DNA of 34,888 bases from Opitutaceae bacterium (GTDB taxonomy: Bacteria; Verrucomicrobiota; Verrucomicrobiia; Opitutales; Opitutaceae). Positions within the stretch are counted from its first letter, which is position 1. Each line of letters starts with the position of its first letter. Under the pieces are notes generated by a model. That model worked only from the letters and a program-made list of their open reading frames with translations. It made no database searches and was not told the origin of the DNA. The stretch covers positions 1 through 34,888 of the forward strand of contig JAHFTC010000035.1 in NCBI GenBank assembly GCA_023269585.1. Direction: 5' to 3'. Made by a program: the position numbers and the translations under genes. Shown here in pieces: positions 11,870 to 19,507 of the stretch.

Positions 11870-11883
11870 CACGAGCGCTCGTG
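11870..11883. repeat. 14-bp perfect palindrome
   Basis: CACGAGCGCTCGTG reads the same on both strands. It stands among other repeat-like relics, including GGGCCGTTCGACCCGCTCAGGG nearby, which is the kind of sequence found in dispersed intergenic repeats of GC-rich bacteria. It could be a protein-binding site or a relic of a mobile repeat. Confidence 0.35.
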
Positions 11884-12087
11884 CCGATGGTGAAACCGTC
11901 GGTCGGCGTCCTTGCACGCGCTTTTCAGAGCGCGGGCCGTTCGACCCGCTCAGGGCGGGGCGAATCCGCGAGCTCGCTGACCGATGCGGCAATCTGATCG
12001 TTACGTGGAGCCGCGGTCCGGGGCTCGGCATCTGGCTCCGCCTCGCGTGGTGCGCCGGGCGAGTGCGGTGCGCCACCAGCCCGGATG

Positions 12088-13722
12088 CTACGGGGCGAGC
12101 CAGAGCTGCTTGAGGGGGCGGCGGTCCATGGGGTTGCCGGACCAGCCGCGCACGGCGGGATGCACGAGGTAGAAGTTCGTGTAGTGGTAAAGTGGGATGA
12201 TCGGCGCCTCGGCGAGCAGGAGCGCCTCGGCGCGGCCGAGGGCGGTGGTGCGCGCGGCGGGATCGGCGCTGTCGCGCGCGGCGGCGAGGTGCGCGTCGTA
12301 GGTCGAGTTGGCCCAGCGCGTATGGTTGTTGCCGCTGGTGGAGGTGAAGACGTCGAGAAACGTGAGCGGGTCGCGGTAGTCGGCGGTCCACGAGGAGCGG
12401 AGGAGGTCGTAGTCGCCGAGCTTGCGGGCCTGGCGGACCATCTTGTCCTCCTGGTTGGCGAGCTCGATGCGCAGGCCCAGGTCGCGGCGCCACATCTCCT
12501 GAATCGCCTCGAAGACCGCGCGGTGCTGGTCGGAGTTGTTGTAGAGCAGCTGGAGCGGACGCAGACCGGCGCCCTCCGGGTAACCGGCGTCGGCGAGCAG
12601 GCGGCGGGCCTCGGCGAGCGCGAGGGTCTGCCCGGCCGGCGTGGCGTAACCGGGGAACCCGGACGGCACGAGCGTGGACGCCGGGCTCTTCGTGCCGAGG
12701 AGCACGCGGGCGGCGAGCTGCGCGCGATCGATGGCGAGGGCGAGCGCGCGGCGCAGGCGCGGGTCATCGAGCGGCGGGCGGGAGGTGTTGAGCCGGAGAA
12801 AATCGGTGCCGAAGTAGGGCACGGTGCGCAGGGCGGGCGAGTCCTGTCTCCGCCACTCGGACACGCGCCCGGTGGCCAGCGCGCTGACGACGTGGAGCTG
12901 GCCGGCGCGGAACATGCGTTCTTCGGTTTCCAGGTTCTCGGTGAGCTGGAAACGCACGCCGTGGAGGCGGACGTGGGCGGCATCGCGGTAGCCGGGGTCG
13001 CGGGCGGCTTCGATCTGCTGGCCGTACAGCCAACGGGTGAGGCGGAAGGGACCGTTGCCGACGAAGGTGACGGGCTTCGTCCAGGGGTTGCCGCGGCGAT
13101 CGGCGACACCGGTTTTCCCGATCACATGCAGAGGAACGGGGAACAGCGGCGGGATCGCGAGGATGGCCGGCAGCTCGGGCGTCGGGTGCGTGACGCGGAG
13201 ATCGAGGGTGTGGTCGTCGCGGGCGGTCACGCCGACCGTTGCGAAGTCGGCGGTGCGTCCGCGGTGATAATCCTCCGCGCCAGCGATGCAGTGGAGGAGG
13301 CTGGCGTAGTCCGCGCCGAGCGCAGGGGTGAGCAGACGGCGCCACGAGGCGACGAAGTCCTGGGCGGTGAGCGGGCGGCCGTCGCTCCAGCGCGCGGCGG
13401 GTGAGAGATGGAAAGTCCAGGTCCGGCCATCGGCCGAGGTTTCCCAGCGCTCGGCAATGGCGGGTACAGGTTCGAGCGTGGCGGGATCGAGGTCCGTGAG
13501 TCCCTCGAAGAGGGCGAGCAGGACGTTGAACTCGCCGACGCTGGTGGCGAGCTGCGGGTCGAGGTCGGTGAGGCCGGAGCCGGCGCTGACGAGGAGGATC
13601 TGGTCGCGGTTGGCACGCTCGACCGAGGTCTCGCGTTTGCCGCAGCCGGCGAGCGCCAAGGCGAGGGTGAGGGCGCACGCGGCGAGCGGGGCGAGGGTCA
13701 GGATCTGGCGGAGCGGGCGCAT
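12088..13722 (-). CDS. Oligopeptide ABC transporter substrate-binding lipoprotein (OppA family)
   Basis: 544 residues. The N-terminus is a lipoprotein signal with lipobox LAGC and acylated Cys27. The rest is an SBP_bac_5 family-5 solute-binding protein: TDLDPQLATSVGEFNVLLALFEGL, the hallmark LxPxxAERWETSADGRTWTFHL, ARWSDGRPLTAQDFVASWRR, VGNGPFRLTRW, RRALALAIDR, and PIIPLYHYTNFYLVHPAV at the end. It should bind oligopeptides outside the membrane and pass them to a permease. No permease or ATPase genes of this system are adjacent, so it must use components encoded elsewhere. The ATG at 13722 starts a good signal peptide. The gene is flanked by repeat-rich spacers on both sides. Confidence 0.93.
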   Translation of the reverse strand: MRPLRQILTLAPLAACALTLALALAGCGKRETSVERANRDQILLVSAGSGLTDLDPQLATSVGEFNVLLALFEGLTDLDPATLEPVPAIAERWETSADGRTWTFHLSPAARWSDGRPLTAQDFVASWRRLLTPALGADYASLLHCIAGAEDYHRGRTADFATVGVTARDDHTLDLRVTHPTPELPAILAIPPLFPVPLHVIGKTGVADRRGNPWTKPVTFVGNGPFRLTRWLYGQQIEAARDPGYRDAAHVRLHGVRFQLTENLETEERMFRAGQLHVVSALATGRVSEWRRQDSPALRTVPYFGTDFLRLNTSRPPLDDPRLRRALALAIDRAQLAARVLLGTKSPASTLVPSGFPGYATPAGQTLALAEARRLLADAGYPEGAGLRPLQLLYNNSDQHRAVFEAIQEMWRRDLGLRIELANQEDKMVRQARKLGDYDLLRSSWTADYRDPLTFLDVFTSTSGNNHTRWANSTYDAHLAAARDSADPAARTTALGRAEALLLAEAPIIPLYHYTNFYLVHPAVRGWSGNPMDRRPLKQLWLAP

Positions 13723-13803
13723 CGGGGCCGAAGATTCAGGGTGGTCACAGAGGGCACGGAGCCGGAGGAGGCCACAGAAAGACGGACGGTGGAGAAAGAG
13801 TTA

Positions 13804-13830
13804 AACGCAAAGAACGCAGAGATCGCAAAG
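13804..13830. repeat. Degenerate tandem tract upstream of the OppA-like gene
   Basis: Units resembling CGCAAAGAACGCAGAGAT repeat imperfectly here. The 268-bp gap between ispF and the binding-protein gene holds this tract and the hairpin repeat at 13965-13990, and no gene. Confidence 0.4.
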
Positions 13831-13964
13831 AGCAGGGGATACGCGAGCAGGAGGAGCTCTCTTTGCGGTTAACAGTGATTGGGCTTCGCGAAAGGCACGA
13901 AGAAGGAACGTCAGGTTGGTCCGTGGTGGCGGACTCGGAATCTCACGCGAGAGCACCATCGGGC

Positions 13965-13990
13965 GGGTCGCCCTGAAGGGACGACCCACG
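13965..13990. repeat. 26-nt hairpin repeat, family C, copy 1
   Basis: GGGTCG-CCC, loop TGAA, GGG, a bulged A, then CGACCC and ACG. It directly abuts the ispF stop codon (13991), so on the minus strand it forms a hairpin right after the gene. The copy at 17249-17274 has the same shape with paired base changes (T-A to G-C, and C-G to T-A). It may act as a 3'-end hairpin, although no T-run follows. Confidence 0.6.
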
Positions 13991-14467
13991 TCAGGCCCGC
14001 GCGATGAGGGCCACGGCGTGGGCGGCGATGGCGAGGCCGCGGCCGATGTCGTCGCTGCCTTCGTTGGTCGTGGCCTTCACGCCGATCTGCTCAGGCGCGA
14101 GGCCGGCGGACTTCGCGAGCGTCGCCTTCATCGCGGCGAGGTGCGGGGCGATCTTCGGCTGCTCGGCGATGAGCGAGGCGTCGATGTTGGCGATCTTCCA
14201 GCCGCGGGCGGCGAGGTCGGCCACGACGCGCTGGAGGAGGAGCTGCGAGTCGATGTTCTTGAACGCCGGGTCGGTGTTCGGGAAATGGTGACCGATGTCG
14301 GGCAGGCCGGCGGCGCCGAGCAGCGCGTCGCAGATGGCGTGCGTGAGGCAGTCGGCGTCGGAGTGGCCGTCGAGGCCGAAGGGGCAGTCGAAGCGCACGC
14401 CGCCGAGGACGAGCGGGCGACCGGCGATGGTGCGGTGGATGTCGTAGCCGTGGCCGATGCGGAGCAT
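13991..14467 (-). CDS. ispF: 2-C-methyl-D-erythritol 2,4-cyclodiphosphate synthase
   Basis: 158 residues, normal length. It forms methylerythritol 2,4-cyclodiphosphate and CMP from the CDP-ME 2-phosphate intermediate of the non-mevalonate isoprenoid pathway; it is trimeric and zinc-dependent. Visible motifs: MLRIGHGYDIH with metal ligands Asp9 and His11, GHSDADCLTHAICDALLGA with ligand His43, GLPDIGHHFPNTDP, and the C-terminal KATTNEGSDDIGRGLAIAAHAV. The ATG at 14467 is the natural start. The partner genes ispD and ispE are not adjacent. The gene is single and framed by repeats: a degenerate tandem tract just upstream and a hairpin repeat touching its stop codon. Confidence 0.96.
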   Translation of the reverse strand: MLRIGHGYDIHRTIAGRPLVLGGVRFDCPFGLDGHSDADCLTHAICDALLGAAGLPDIGHHFPNTDPAFKNIDSQLLLQRVVADLAARGWKIANIDASLIAEQPKIAPHLAAMKATLAKSAGLAPEQIGVKATTNEGSDDIGRGLAIAAHAVALIARA

Positions 14468-14474
14468 GGGGGAG

Positions 14475-14511
14475 AAAGGCTGAAGGCTGAAAGCTGAAGG
14501 ACTGAAGAGGG
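14475..14511. repeat. Degenerate tandem tract upstream of ispF
   Basis: Imperfect copies of the unit GCTGAAGGCTGAAA run back to back (GGCTGAAGGCTGAAAGCTGA is the clearest part), ending 8 bp before the ispF start codon. It belongs to the same class as the tracts at 9311, 13804, 19405 and 29773. Confidence 0.5.
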
Positions 14512-14542
14512 AAACCGCGAGGCGATTGCGGAGACCTGGGAG

Positions 14543-15019
14543 CTATGTGGTGGAAACCGCGGAGGAATGTTGGTGGGCTAACCAAGCGCGGCTCTTTGGG
14601 GTGCAGATAACCCGATAGAATAGAACTGCGTTCAGGCTCAGGAAGGCTGATACCGCAGAGAGGCGCCAAATCACCGCGATATTCTCGTTCGGGTCTGAGT
14701 CGCTGAAGATGTGCGGCGAAAGAAGGGTTCCGAGAGCAACAACTAGCAGAACCAATGAAAGCCCTGTGGTGATTCCGAACGCCCAAGCTGCGCGTCGAAA
14801 GGATAGACACTTGGGCAATGCCAAGCTCATTGCTGCGATACCAAAACCCAGGGCGATGGCGAAACGCACGGCGCTGGCGATGCCTTGCTCGTTGCCGGCT
14901 GGGCCTGTCCCCAACTCGAGGGGAGAAGGAGAGCATGACCAGATTGAAACCGCAGCCCACACATTCTGCAGTGTCAGCAACGCCAATAGCGCAGTCAGTA
15001 AGGTGAGGCGCTTTGGCAT
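14543..15019 (-). CDS. Hypothetical four-helix membrane protein
   Basis: 158 residues; family not recognised. Four hydrophobic segments are visible at about residues 5-27, 48-66, 75-101 and 112-136, with short polar loops and a hydrophilic C-terminus. No catalytic or binding motif was found. Base composition is visibly lower in G+C than all neighbours, and codon choice is more mixed (AAT, TTT and ATT codons are common). This suggests a recently acquired or weakly constrained gene. It sits alone between ispF and glnS on the same strand. The ATG at 15019 begins a plausible membrane helix. The reading frame is probably real because the hydrophobic pattern is coherent, but expression is unproven. 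Confidence 0.6.
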   Translation of the reverse strand: MPKRLTLLTALLALLTLQNVWAAVSIWSCSPSPLELGTGPAGNEQGIASAVRFAIALGFGIAAMSLALPKCLSFRRAAWAFGITTGLSLVLLVVALGTLLSPHIFSDSDPNENIAVIWRLSAVSAFLSLNAVLFYRVICTPKSRAWLAHQHSSAVSTT

Positions 15020-15042
15020 GGTGTAGGGTGTTGTTTTGCTCT

Positions 15043-15078
15043 CGAGGTCGGTTGACCCGGAGCCCCGTTACGACCTCG
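15043..15078. repeat. Inverted repeat with 8-bp arms and 20-nt loop
   Basis: CGAGGTCG (15043-15050) and CGACCTCG (15071-15078) are perfect complements. The repeat lies between glnS and the orphan membrane-protein gene. There is no T-run; function unknown. Confidence 0.35.
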
Positions 15079-15121
15079 GAAGTCTTCTTTGCGAATGCGG
15101 TGTCTTCTTCGGCCAAAAGGG

Positions 15122-15148
15122 CATGGCGGGCGTAAAGCCCGCCCCACC
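15122..15148. repeat. 27-bp palindromic repeat, family B, intergenic copy
   Basis: Contains GGCGGGC-GTAAA-GCCCGCC, a perfect 7-bp stem with a 5-nt loop, flanked by CAT and CCACC. All 27 bases are identical to 28441-28467, which lies inside the nnrD reading frame. Here it sits 9 bp beyond the glnS stop codon and might also serve as its 3'-end hairpin. Confidence 0.75.
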
Positions 15149-15156
15149 ATTCGGAA

Positions 15157-17028
15157 TCACTTCGCCCAGGTGTCTTTGAGGGTGATGGTGCGGTTGAAGA
15201 CGAGCTTCGAGCCGGGGACGGCGTCCTCGCTGTCGAGGGCGAAGTAGCCGAGGCGCTCGAACTGGAACCGGTCGTCCTTCGTCGCGGCGGCGAGCGAGGG
15301 CTCGAGCTTGGCGATGATCACCTTCAACGAATGCGGGTTGATCGCCTTCTTGTAGTCTTCCTCGGCGGCGGGCTCGGCGACGGCGAAGAGCCGGTCGTAG
15401 AGGCGCACCTCGGCGTCGACGGCATGGCTGGCGCTGACCCAGTGGATCGTGCCCTTGACCTTCTTCGACGAGTTGGGCTCGCCGGCGCGGGTATCCAGCT
15501 GCGCGGTGCAGCGGAGCTCGACCAGATTGCCGGCGGCATCCTTCACGACCTCGTCGCACTTGATGATGCAGGCGTACTTCAGGCGCACTTCGCCGCCCGG
15601 CTTGAGGCGGAAATACTTCGGCGGCGGGACCTCGGCGAAATCCTCGCGCTCGATGAACACCTCGCGCGTGAACGGCACCTTGCGCGTCGTGGGCGTCTCG
15701 CTCTGCGGGTTGTCGGTGGCGTCGACCAGGATGGTCTCGCCGGCGGGAATGTTGGTCAGGACGAGCTTGATCGGGTCGAGCACGGCGAGGCGGCGGAGCG
15801 CCTTCGTGTTGAGGTCGTCGCGTACGCAGTGTTCGAACACGGCGTAGTCGGTCACGCTGTTGAACTTCGTCACGCCGACCGAGGTGACGAAGGCGCGCAG
15901 CGCGCTGGCGGGAATACCGCGGCGGCGGATGCCGCTGACGGTGGGCATGCGCGGGTCGTCCCAGCCGGTGACGACCTTCTCGTTGACGAGCTGGATGAGG
16001 CGGCGCTTGGAAACGAGGGTGTAACCAGGAATCAGTTTCGCGAATTCGTACTGGTGCGGCAGCGGGCGCGGCAGGCCGAGCGCCTCGAGCAGCCAGTCGT
16101 AGAGTGGGCGGTGCACCTCGAACTCGAGGGTGCAGATGGAGTGCGTGATGCCCTCGATGTAGTCGCTCAGGCAGTGCGCGTAGTCGTAGAGCGGGTAGAT
16201 GCACCACTTGTTGCCGGTGTGGTGGTGGGCGGTGTGGCGGATGCGGTAGAGCAGCGGGTCGCGCAGCCAGACGTTGGGCGCGGCCATGTCGATCTTCGCG
16301 CGGAGGGTGCGGGCGGCGTCCGGGAACTCGCCGGCGCGCATGCGCTGGAAGAGGTCGAGGTTCTCCTCGATGGAGCGGTTGCGGAAGGGTGACTCGCGGC
16401 CGGGTTTGTCGGGCGCGCCGCGGTACTCGTCGGTGTCCTTCGGCGTGAGATCGCAGACGTAGGCCTTGCCGGCGCGGATTAATTGCAGCGCGTATTCGTA
16501 GAGCTGGTCGAAGTAGTCGGAGGCGAAGAAGGGCTCCAGATGGAGTGCGGATTGCGGAGTGCGGATTGCGGATTGGACGGAAGGCGCCTCGGTAGCGGTG
16601 GCGTGGGCGGCTTTCTCGGCGGGGGTCTCGTGGTGGCCGATCACCGCGGGCATGTAGAAATCAGTCTTGTCACCCACGGACTGCGCGGTGGGCGTCGCGC
16701 CGTGGGCCTTGAAGCCGAGGCAGTGATCGGCCCAGCCGGCGATGAGCCACTGGACGTCCTCGATGATGGACTCGACGTACTCGACGTCCTCCTTCGCGGG
16801 GTTGGTGTCGTCCATGCGCAGGTTGCAGCGGCCGCCGTTTTCGCGGGCGATGCCGAAGTTGAGGCAGATGGACTTGGCGTGGCCGATGTGGAGGTAGCCG
16901 TTGGGCTCCGGTGGGAAACGCGTGACGATCTGCGGGTAGCGTTTTTCGGCGACGTGGGCCGCGACGATGTCGCGGATGAAATCGGAGGGCGCGGGAGCGG
17001 GCGTGGCGGCGTTGGTCGGCTCGGACAT
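15157..17028 (-). CDS. glnS: Glutaminyl-tRNA synthetase with an insertion of about 70 residues
   Basis: 623 residues from the ATG at 17028 (MSEPTN, homologous to other GlnRS starts); an upstream ATG at 17070 adds 14 unrelated residues. The enzyme charges tRNA-Gln with glutamine using ATP. Motifs: PPEPNGYLHIGHAKS (HIGH, residues 47-50), NLRMDDTNPAKEDVEYV, GNKWCIYPLYDYAHC, ITHSICTLEFE, the KMSKS-like VSKRR (from residue 339), and WDDPRMPT; the C-terminal anticodon-binding barrels end in FNRTITLKDTWAK. It is about 70 residues longer than E. coli GlnRS, essentially because of an insertion at residues ~98-168, between EDVQWL and ASDYFDQLY in the catalytic Rossmann fold. Part of the insertion is encoded by a degenerate tandem tract. 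Confidence 0.97.
   Translation of the reverse strand: MSEPTNAATPAPAPSDFIRDIVAAHVAEKRYPQIVTRFPPEPNGYLHIGHAKSICLNFGIARENGGRCNLRMDDTNPAKEDVEYVESIIEDVQWLIAGWADHCLGFKAHGATPTAQSVGDKTDFYMPAVIGHHETPAEKAAHATATEAPSVQSAIRTPQSALHLEPFFASDYFDQLYEYALQLIRAGKAYVCDLTPKDTDEYRGAPDKPGRESPFRNRSIEENLDLFQRMRAGEFPDAARTLRAKIDMAAPNVWLRDPLLYRIRHTAHHHTGNKWCIYPLYDYAHCLSDYIEGITHSICTLEFEVHRPLYDWLLEALGLPRPLPHQYEFAKLIPGYTLVSKRRLIQLVNEKVVTGWDDPRMPTVSGIRRRGIPASALRAFVTSVGVTKFNSVTDYAVFEHCVRDDLNTKALRRLAVLDPIKLVLTNIPAGETILVDATDNPQSETPTTRKVPFTREVFIEREDFAEVPPPKYFRLKPGGEVRLKYACIIKCDEVVKDAAGNLVELRCTAQLDTRAGEPNSSKKVKGTIHWVSASHAVDAEVRLYDRLFAVAEPAAEEDYKKAINPHSLKVIIAKLEPSLAAATKDDRFQFERLGYFALDSEDAVPGSKLVFNRTITLKDTWAK
16540..16581. repeat. 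Degenerate tandem tract inside glnS
   Basis: On the plus strand the unit GTGCGGATTGCGGA recurs (GGAGTGCGGATTGCGGAGTG is the densest part). In the glnS frame it encodes SVQSAIRTPQSAL (residues ~150-162). This is the same type of low-complexity tract that elsewhere in the window is intergenic. Confidence 0.6.
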
Positions 17029-17248
17029 AAGGAAGCGCGGAGGATGGCGGGGCGCGCGGCGCGGAGGCAATGGCGGAGTGCGCGATGAGGACAGGCGGAA
17101 GGTGCGGCGTGTGGGGTGAGGCGACGGAGGGGATGTAGGGGGTGAACGCGAGGAAAGGGAAGGAGTCGGGTACGCGGCGAGATGCGCTGCCAGCGCGTGC
17201 AGGGAATCGCAGTGAACGCGTAAGCCGGGGGGGCGGCTGGAGTCGAGC

Positions 17249-17274
17249 GGGGCGTCCTGAAGGAGCGCCCCACG
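17249..17274. repeat. 26-nt hairpin repeat, family C, copy 2
   Basis: GGGGCG-TCC, loop TGAA, GGA, a bulged G, then CGCCCC and ACG. It has the same architecture and length as 13965-13990 with compensating stem changes. It lies 13 bp beyond the stop of the minus-strand permease gene, the same position relative to a gene end as copy 1. Confidence 0.6.
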
Positions 17275-17286
17275 GCGGGCTCGGGC

Positions 17287-18495
17287 CTACTCGAAGCGGA
17301 GGGCTTCGATGGGGTCGAGTTGCGCGGCCTTCCAGGCGGGGAAAAAGCCGAAGACGATGCCGACCAGGCCGCTGATCCCGAAGGAGAGCACGGACCAGAA
17401 GACCGAGATCTCGATGGGCCAGCCCATGTTGGCGGCGATCAGGTGCGAGGTGCCGATGCCGACCCCGACGCCGATCAGGCCACCGAAGGCGGCCAGCGCG
17501 AAGGCCTCGGCGAGAAACTGGAGCATGACATCCTTCCCGTGGGCGCCGACGGCGAGGCGTGTGCCGATCTCGCGGGTACGCTCGGTGACGGAGACGAGCA
17601 TGATGTTCATCACGCCGATGCCGCCGACGACCATCGAGATGACGGCCACCCAGAGCAGCAGGGCGCCGATGGTCTTCGAGGTGGCGGTGGCCATCTGGGC
17701 GAGCTCGACCTGGTTGCGCACCGTGAAGTCCGGTTCGCGGCCTTTGCGGCGCTGGGTGAGCAGATCGGTGATCTGCTGCTGCACCTGGTCGATCTCCTCG
17801 GCGGAGCGGGCCTGGATGAGGATGGAGCCGAGGTTGGTGCGGCGCGCGATGCGTTTCATGTGGCTGGTGTAGGGGACGATGACGACGTCGTCCTGGTCCT
17901 GCCCGAAGAGGTTGAAGCCTTTCGCGGAGAGCACGCCCACGATCTTGAACGGGATATTGCGGATACGCAGCGTCTGGCCGAGCGGGTCCTCGTGCGGGAA
18001 GAGTTGGTCGGCGACGGTTTTTCCGATGATCGCGACCTTGCCCATGGCGCGGACATCCTGCTCGGAGAACGTGCCGCCGTCGGAGAACGGCCAGGCGCGG
18101 ATCTGGAGGTAGTCGGGGGATTCGCCGAGGACCTGGGTGTTCCAATTGAGGCCGTTGGCGAGAACCTGTTCGCGGCTGCGCGATTCGCAGCTGACGGCGA
18201 CCGCGCCGGGGACCTCGCGGGCGATGGCTTCGGCGTCCTCGACGGTGAGTGACGAGGCGCCGCCCCAGCCGGAGCGCATGCCGCCGGAGGTGAAGTTGCC
18301 GGGAAAGACGGTGACGACGTTCTGGCCGAGGGAGGCGACCTGGGCCTCGACCTGGGACTTGGCGCCGTCGCCGATGCTGACCATGGCGATGACGGCGCCG
18401 ACGCCGATGATGAGGCCGAGCGCGGTGAGGAGGGAACGCAGCTTGTTGCGGCGCAGCGCACGGAGGGCGACCTTGGTGGTGTTGGCGAAGCGCAT
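17287..18495 (-). CDS. MacB-type ABC transporter permease
   Basis: 402 residues. The order is typical of MacB/FtsX-like permeases: an N-terminal transmembrane helix (NKLRSLLTALGLIIGVGAVIAMVSIG), a large periplasmic domain (about residues 45-270, MacB_PCD type), then three C-terminal helices (IGALLLWVAVISMVVGGIGV; FLAEAFALAAFGGLIGV; FWSVLSFGISGLVGIVFGFF), ending PAWKAAQLDPIEALRFE. NIMLVSVTERTREIGTRLAVGA is the conserved cytoplasmic coupling segment. Unlike E. coli MacB the ATPase is not fused but encoded by the preceding gene, 92 bp upstream. It should act with that ATPase and the adaptor protein to move substrates or lipoproteins from the periplasm outward. No outer-membrane TolC gene is present. 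Confidence 0.93.
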   Translation of the reverse strand: MRFANTTKVALRALRRNKLRSLLTALGLIIGVGAVIAMVSIGDGAKSQVEAQVASLGQNVVTVFPGNFTSGGMRSGWGGASSLTVEDAEAIAREVPGAVAVSCESRSREQVLANGLNWNTQVLGESPDYLQIRAWPFSDGGTFSEQDVRAMGKVAIIGKTVADQLFPHEDPLGQTLRIRNIPFKIVGVLSAKGFNLFGQDQDDVVIVPYTSHMKRIARRTNLGSILIQARSAEEIDQVQQQITDLLTQRRKGREPDFTVRNQVELAQMATATSKTIGALLLWVAVISMVVGGIGVMNIMLVSVTERTREIGTRLAVGAHGKDVMLQFLAEAFALAAFGGLIGVGVGIGTSHLIAANMGWPIEISVFWSVLSFGISGLVGIVFGFFPAWKAAQLDPIEALRFE

Positions 18496-18587
18496 ATCGT
18501 CAAAGGGAGGAGCGATTTCGAGCGCAGATCGCCTGCGAGCAGGCTCCTACAGGGGAAACGATGAGGCGGGCGGGGGGCATGGCAGGC

Positions 18588-19352
18588 TCAGCCGGAGATG
18601 AGGCGGGCGTCGGCCTCGGCGGCGCGGAGTTTGGTGAGTTCCTCCGGGGCGAGAAGGCGTTTGGCGACCTGGGTGTCGGCGACCAGGCGGCCGTCGCGCA
18701 GCACGAGGTTGCGGCGGCAATACTGGGCGATGTCGAGCTCGTGCGTGACCATGACGATGGTGATGCCCTGGTCGTTGAGTTGCTGGAACACGCCCATGAC
18801 CTCGACGGAGGTCCTGCTGTCGAGGTTGCCGGTGGGCTCGTCGGCGAGGAGGAGCTCGGGCTTGTTGGCGAGGGCGCGGGCGATGGCGACGCGCTGCTGC
18901 TGCCCGCCGGAGAGCTGGTTGGGGAAATGGTCGGCGCGGTTGGCGAGGCCGACGATCTCGAGGCACTCGAGCGCGCGGCGGCGCATGTCGCGGCCGGAGA
19001 TGCGGCGCGGGCCGTACATCATGGGCAGCTCGACGTTCTCGAGCGCGGTGGTGCGGGCGAGGAGGTTGAAGCCCTGGAACACGAAACCCAATTTCTGGCT
19101 ACGGAGATCGGCGAGCTGGTCGCGGTTGAGCCCGGCGATGTCGGCCCCATCGAGCCGGAAACGGCCGCGGGTGGGGCGGTCGAGGCACCCGAGGAGGTTC
19201 ATCAACGTGGATTTTCCGGAGCCGCTCGCGCCCATGAGGGCGACGAACTCGCCGCGGCGGATCTCCAGCGAGACGCCACGCACGGCGTGCACGGGGACCT
19301 CGCCGGAGTCGTAGATCTTGTGGATCTCCTCGAGTTGGACGACAGGGGACAT
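18588..19352 (-). CDS. MacB/LolD-type ABC transporter ATPase
   Basis: 254 residues, a complete nucleotide-binding subunit. Walker A is GASGSGKST (residues 41-49), the Q-loop is in GFVFQGFNLL, the signature is LSGGQQQRVAIARAL, Walker B is LLLADEPTGNLD, and the switch histidine is in MVTHELD. The sequence type (HAVRGVSLEIRRGEFVALMG, then LGCLDRPTRGRF) is that of the MacB/LolD/FtsE group, which powers mechanotransmission permeases. It lies between the adaptor gene (155 bp upstream, across a degenerate repeat tract) and the permease gene. The C-terminal extension of about 25 residues (RLLAPEELTKLRAAEADARL) is unremarkable. The substrate cannot be deduced. Confidence 0.95.
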   Translation of the reverse strand: MSPVVQLEEIHKIYDSGEVPVHAVRGVSLEIRRGEFVALMGASGSGKSTLMNLLGCLDRPTRGRFRLDGADIAGLNRDQLADLRSQKLGFVFQGFNLLARTTALENVELPMMYGPRRISGRDMRRRALECLEIVGLANRADHFPNQLSGGQQQRVAIARALANKPELLLADEPTGNLDSRTSVEVMGVFQQLNDQGITIVMVTHELDIAQYCRRNLVLRDGRLVADTQVAKRLLAPEELTKLRAAEADARLISG

Positions 19353-19404
19353 GGTTGCGGAGGCCTAAGGCGGAAGGAGGAAGGTCGAGAGAGGAAGGGC
19401 GGAG

Positions 19405-19450
19405 TGGTGCGAACCTTGAACACTGAACTTTGAACACGGAACGCTGAACT
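19405..19450. repeat. Degenerate tandem tract between adaptor and ATPase genes
   Basis: Units resembling GAACACTGAACTTT repeat imperfectly (TTGAACACTGAACTTTGAAC is the clearest part). This tract fills much of the 155-bp gap inside the efflux operon. Confidence 0.5.
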
Positions 19451-19507
19451 CTTGGCAGCGGAGAAGCGGCAGGACGCGGGAGCGAGGAGGAGAGCGATTG
19501 CGCTGAT

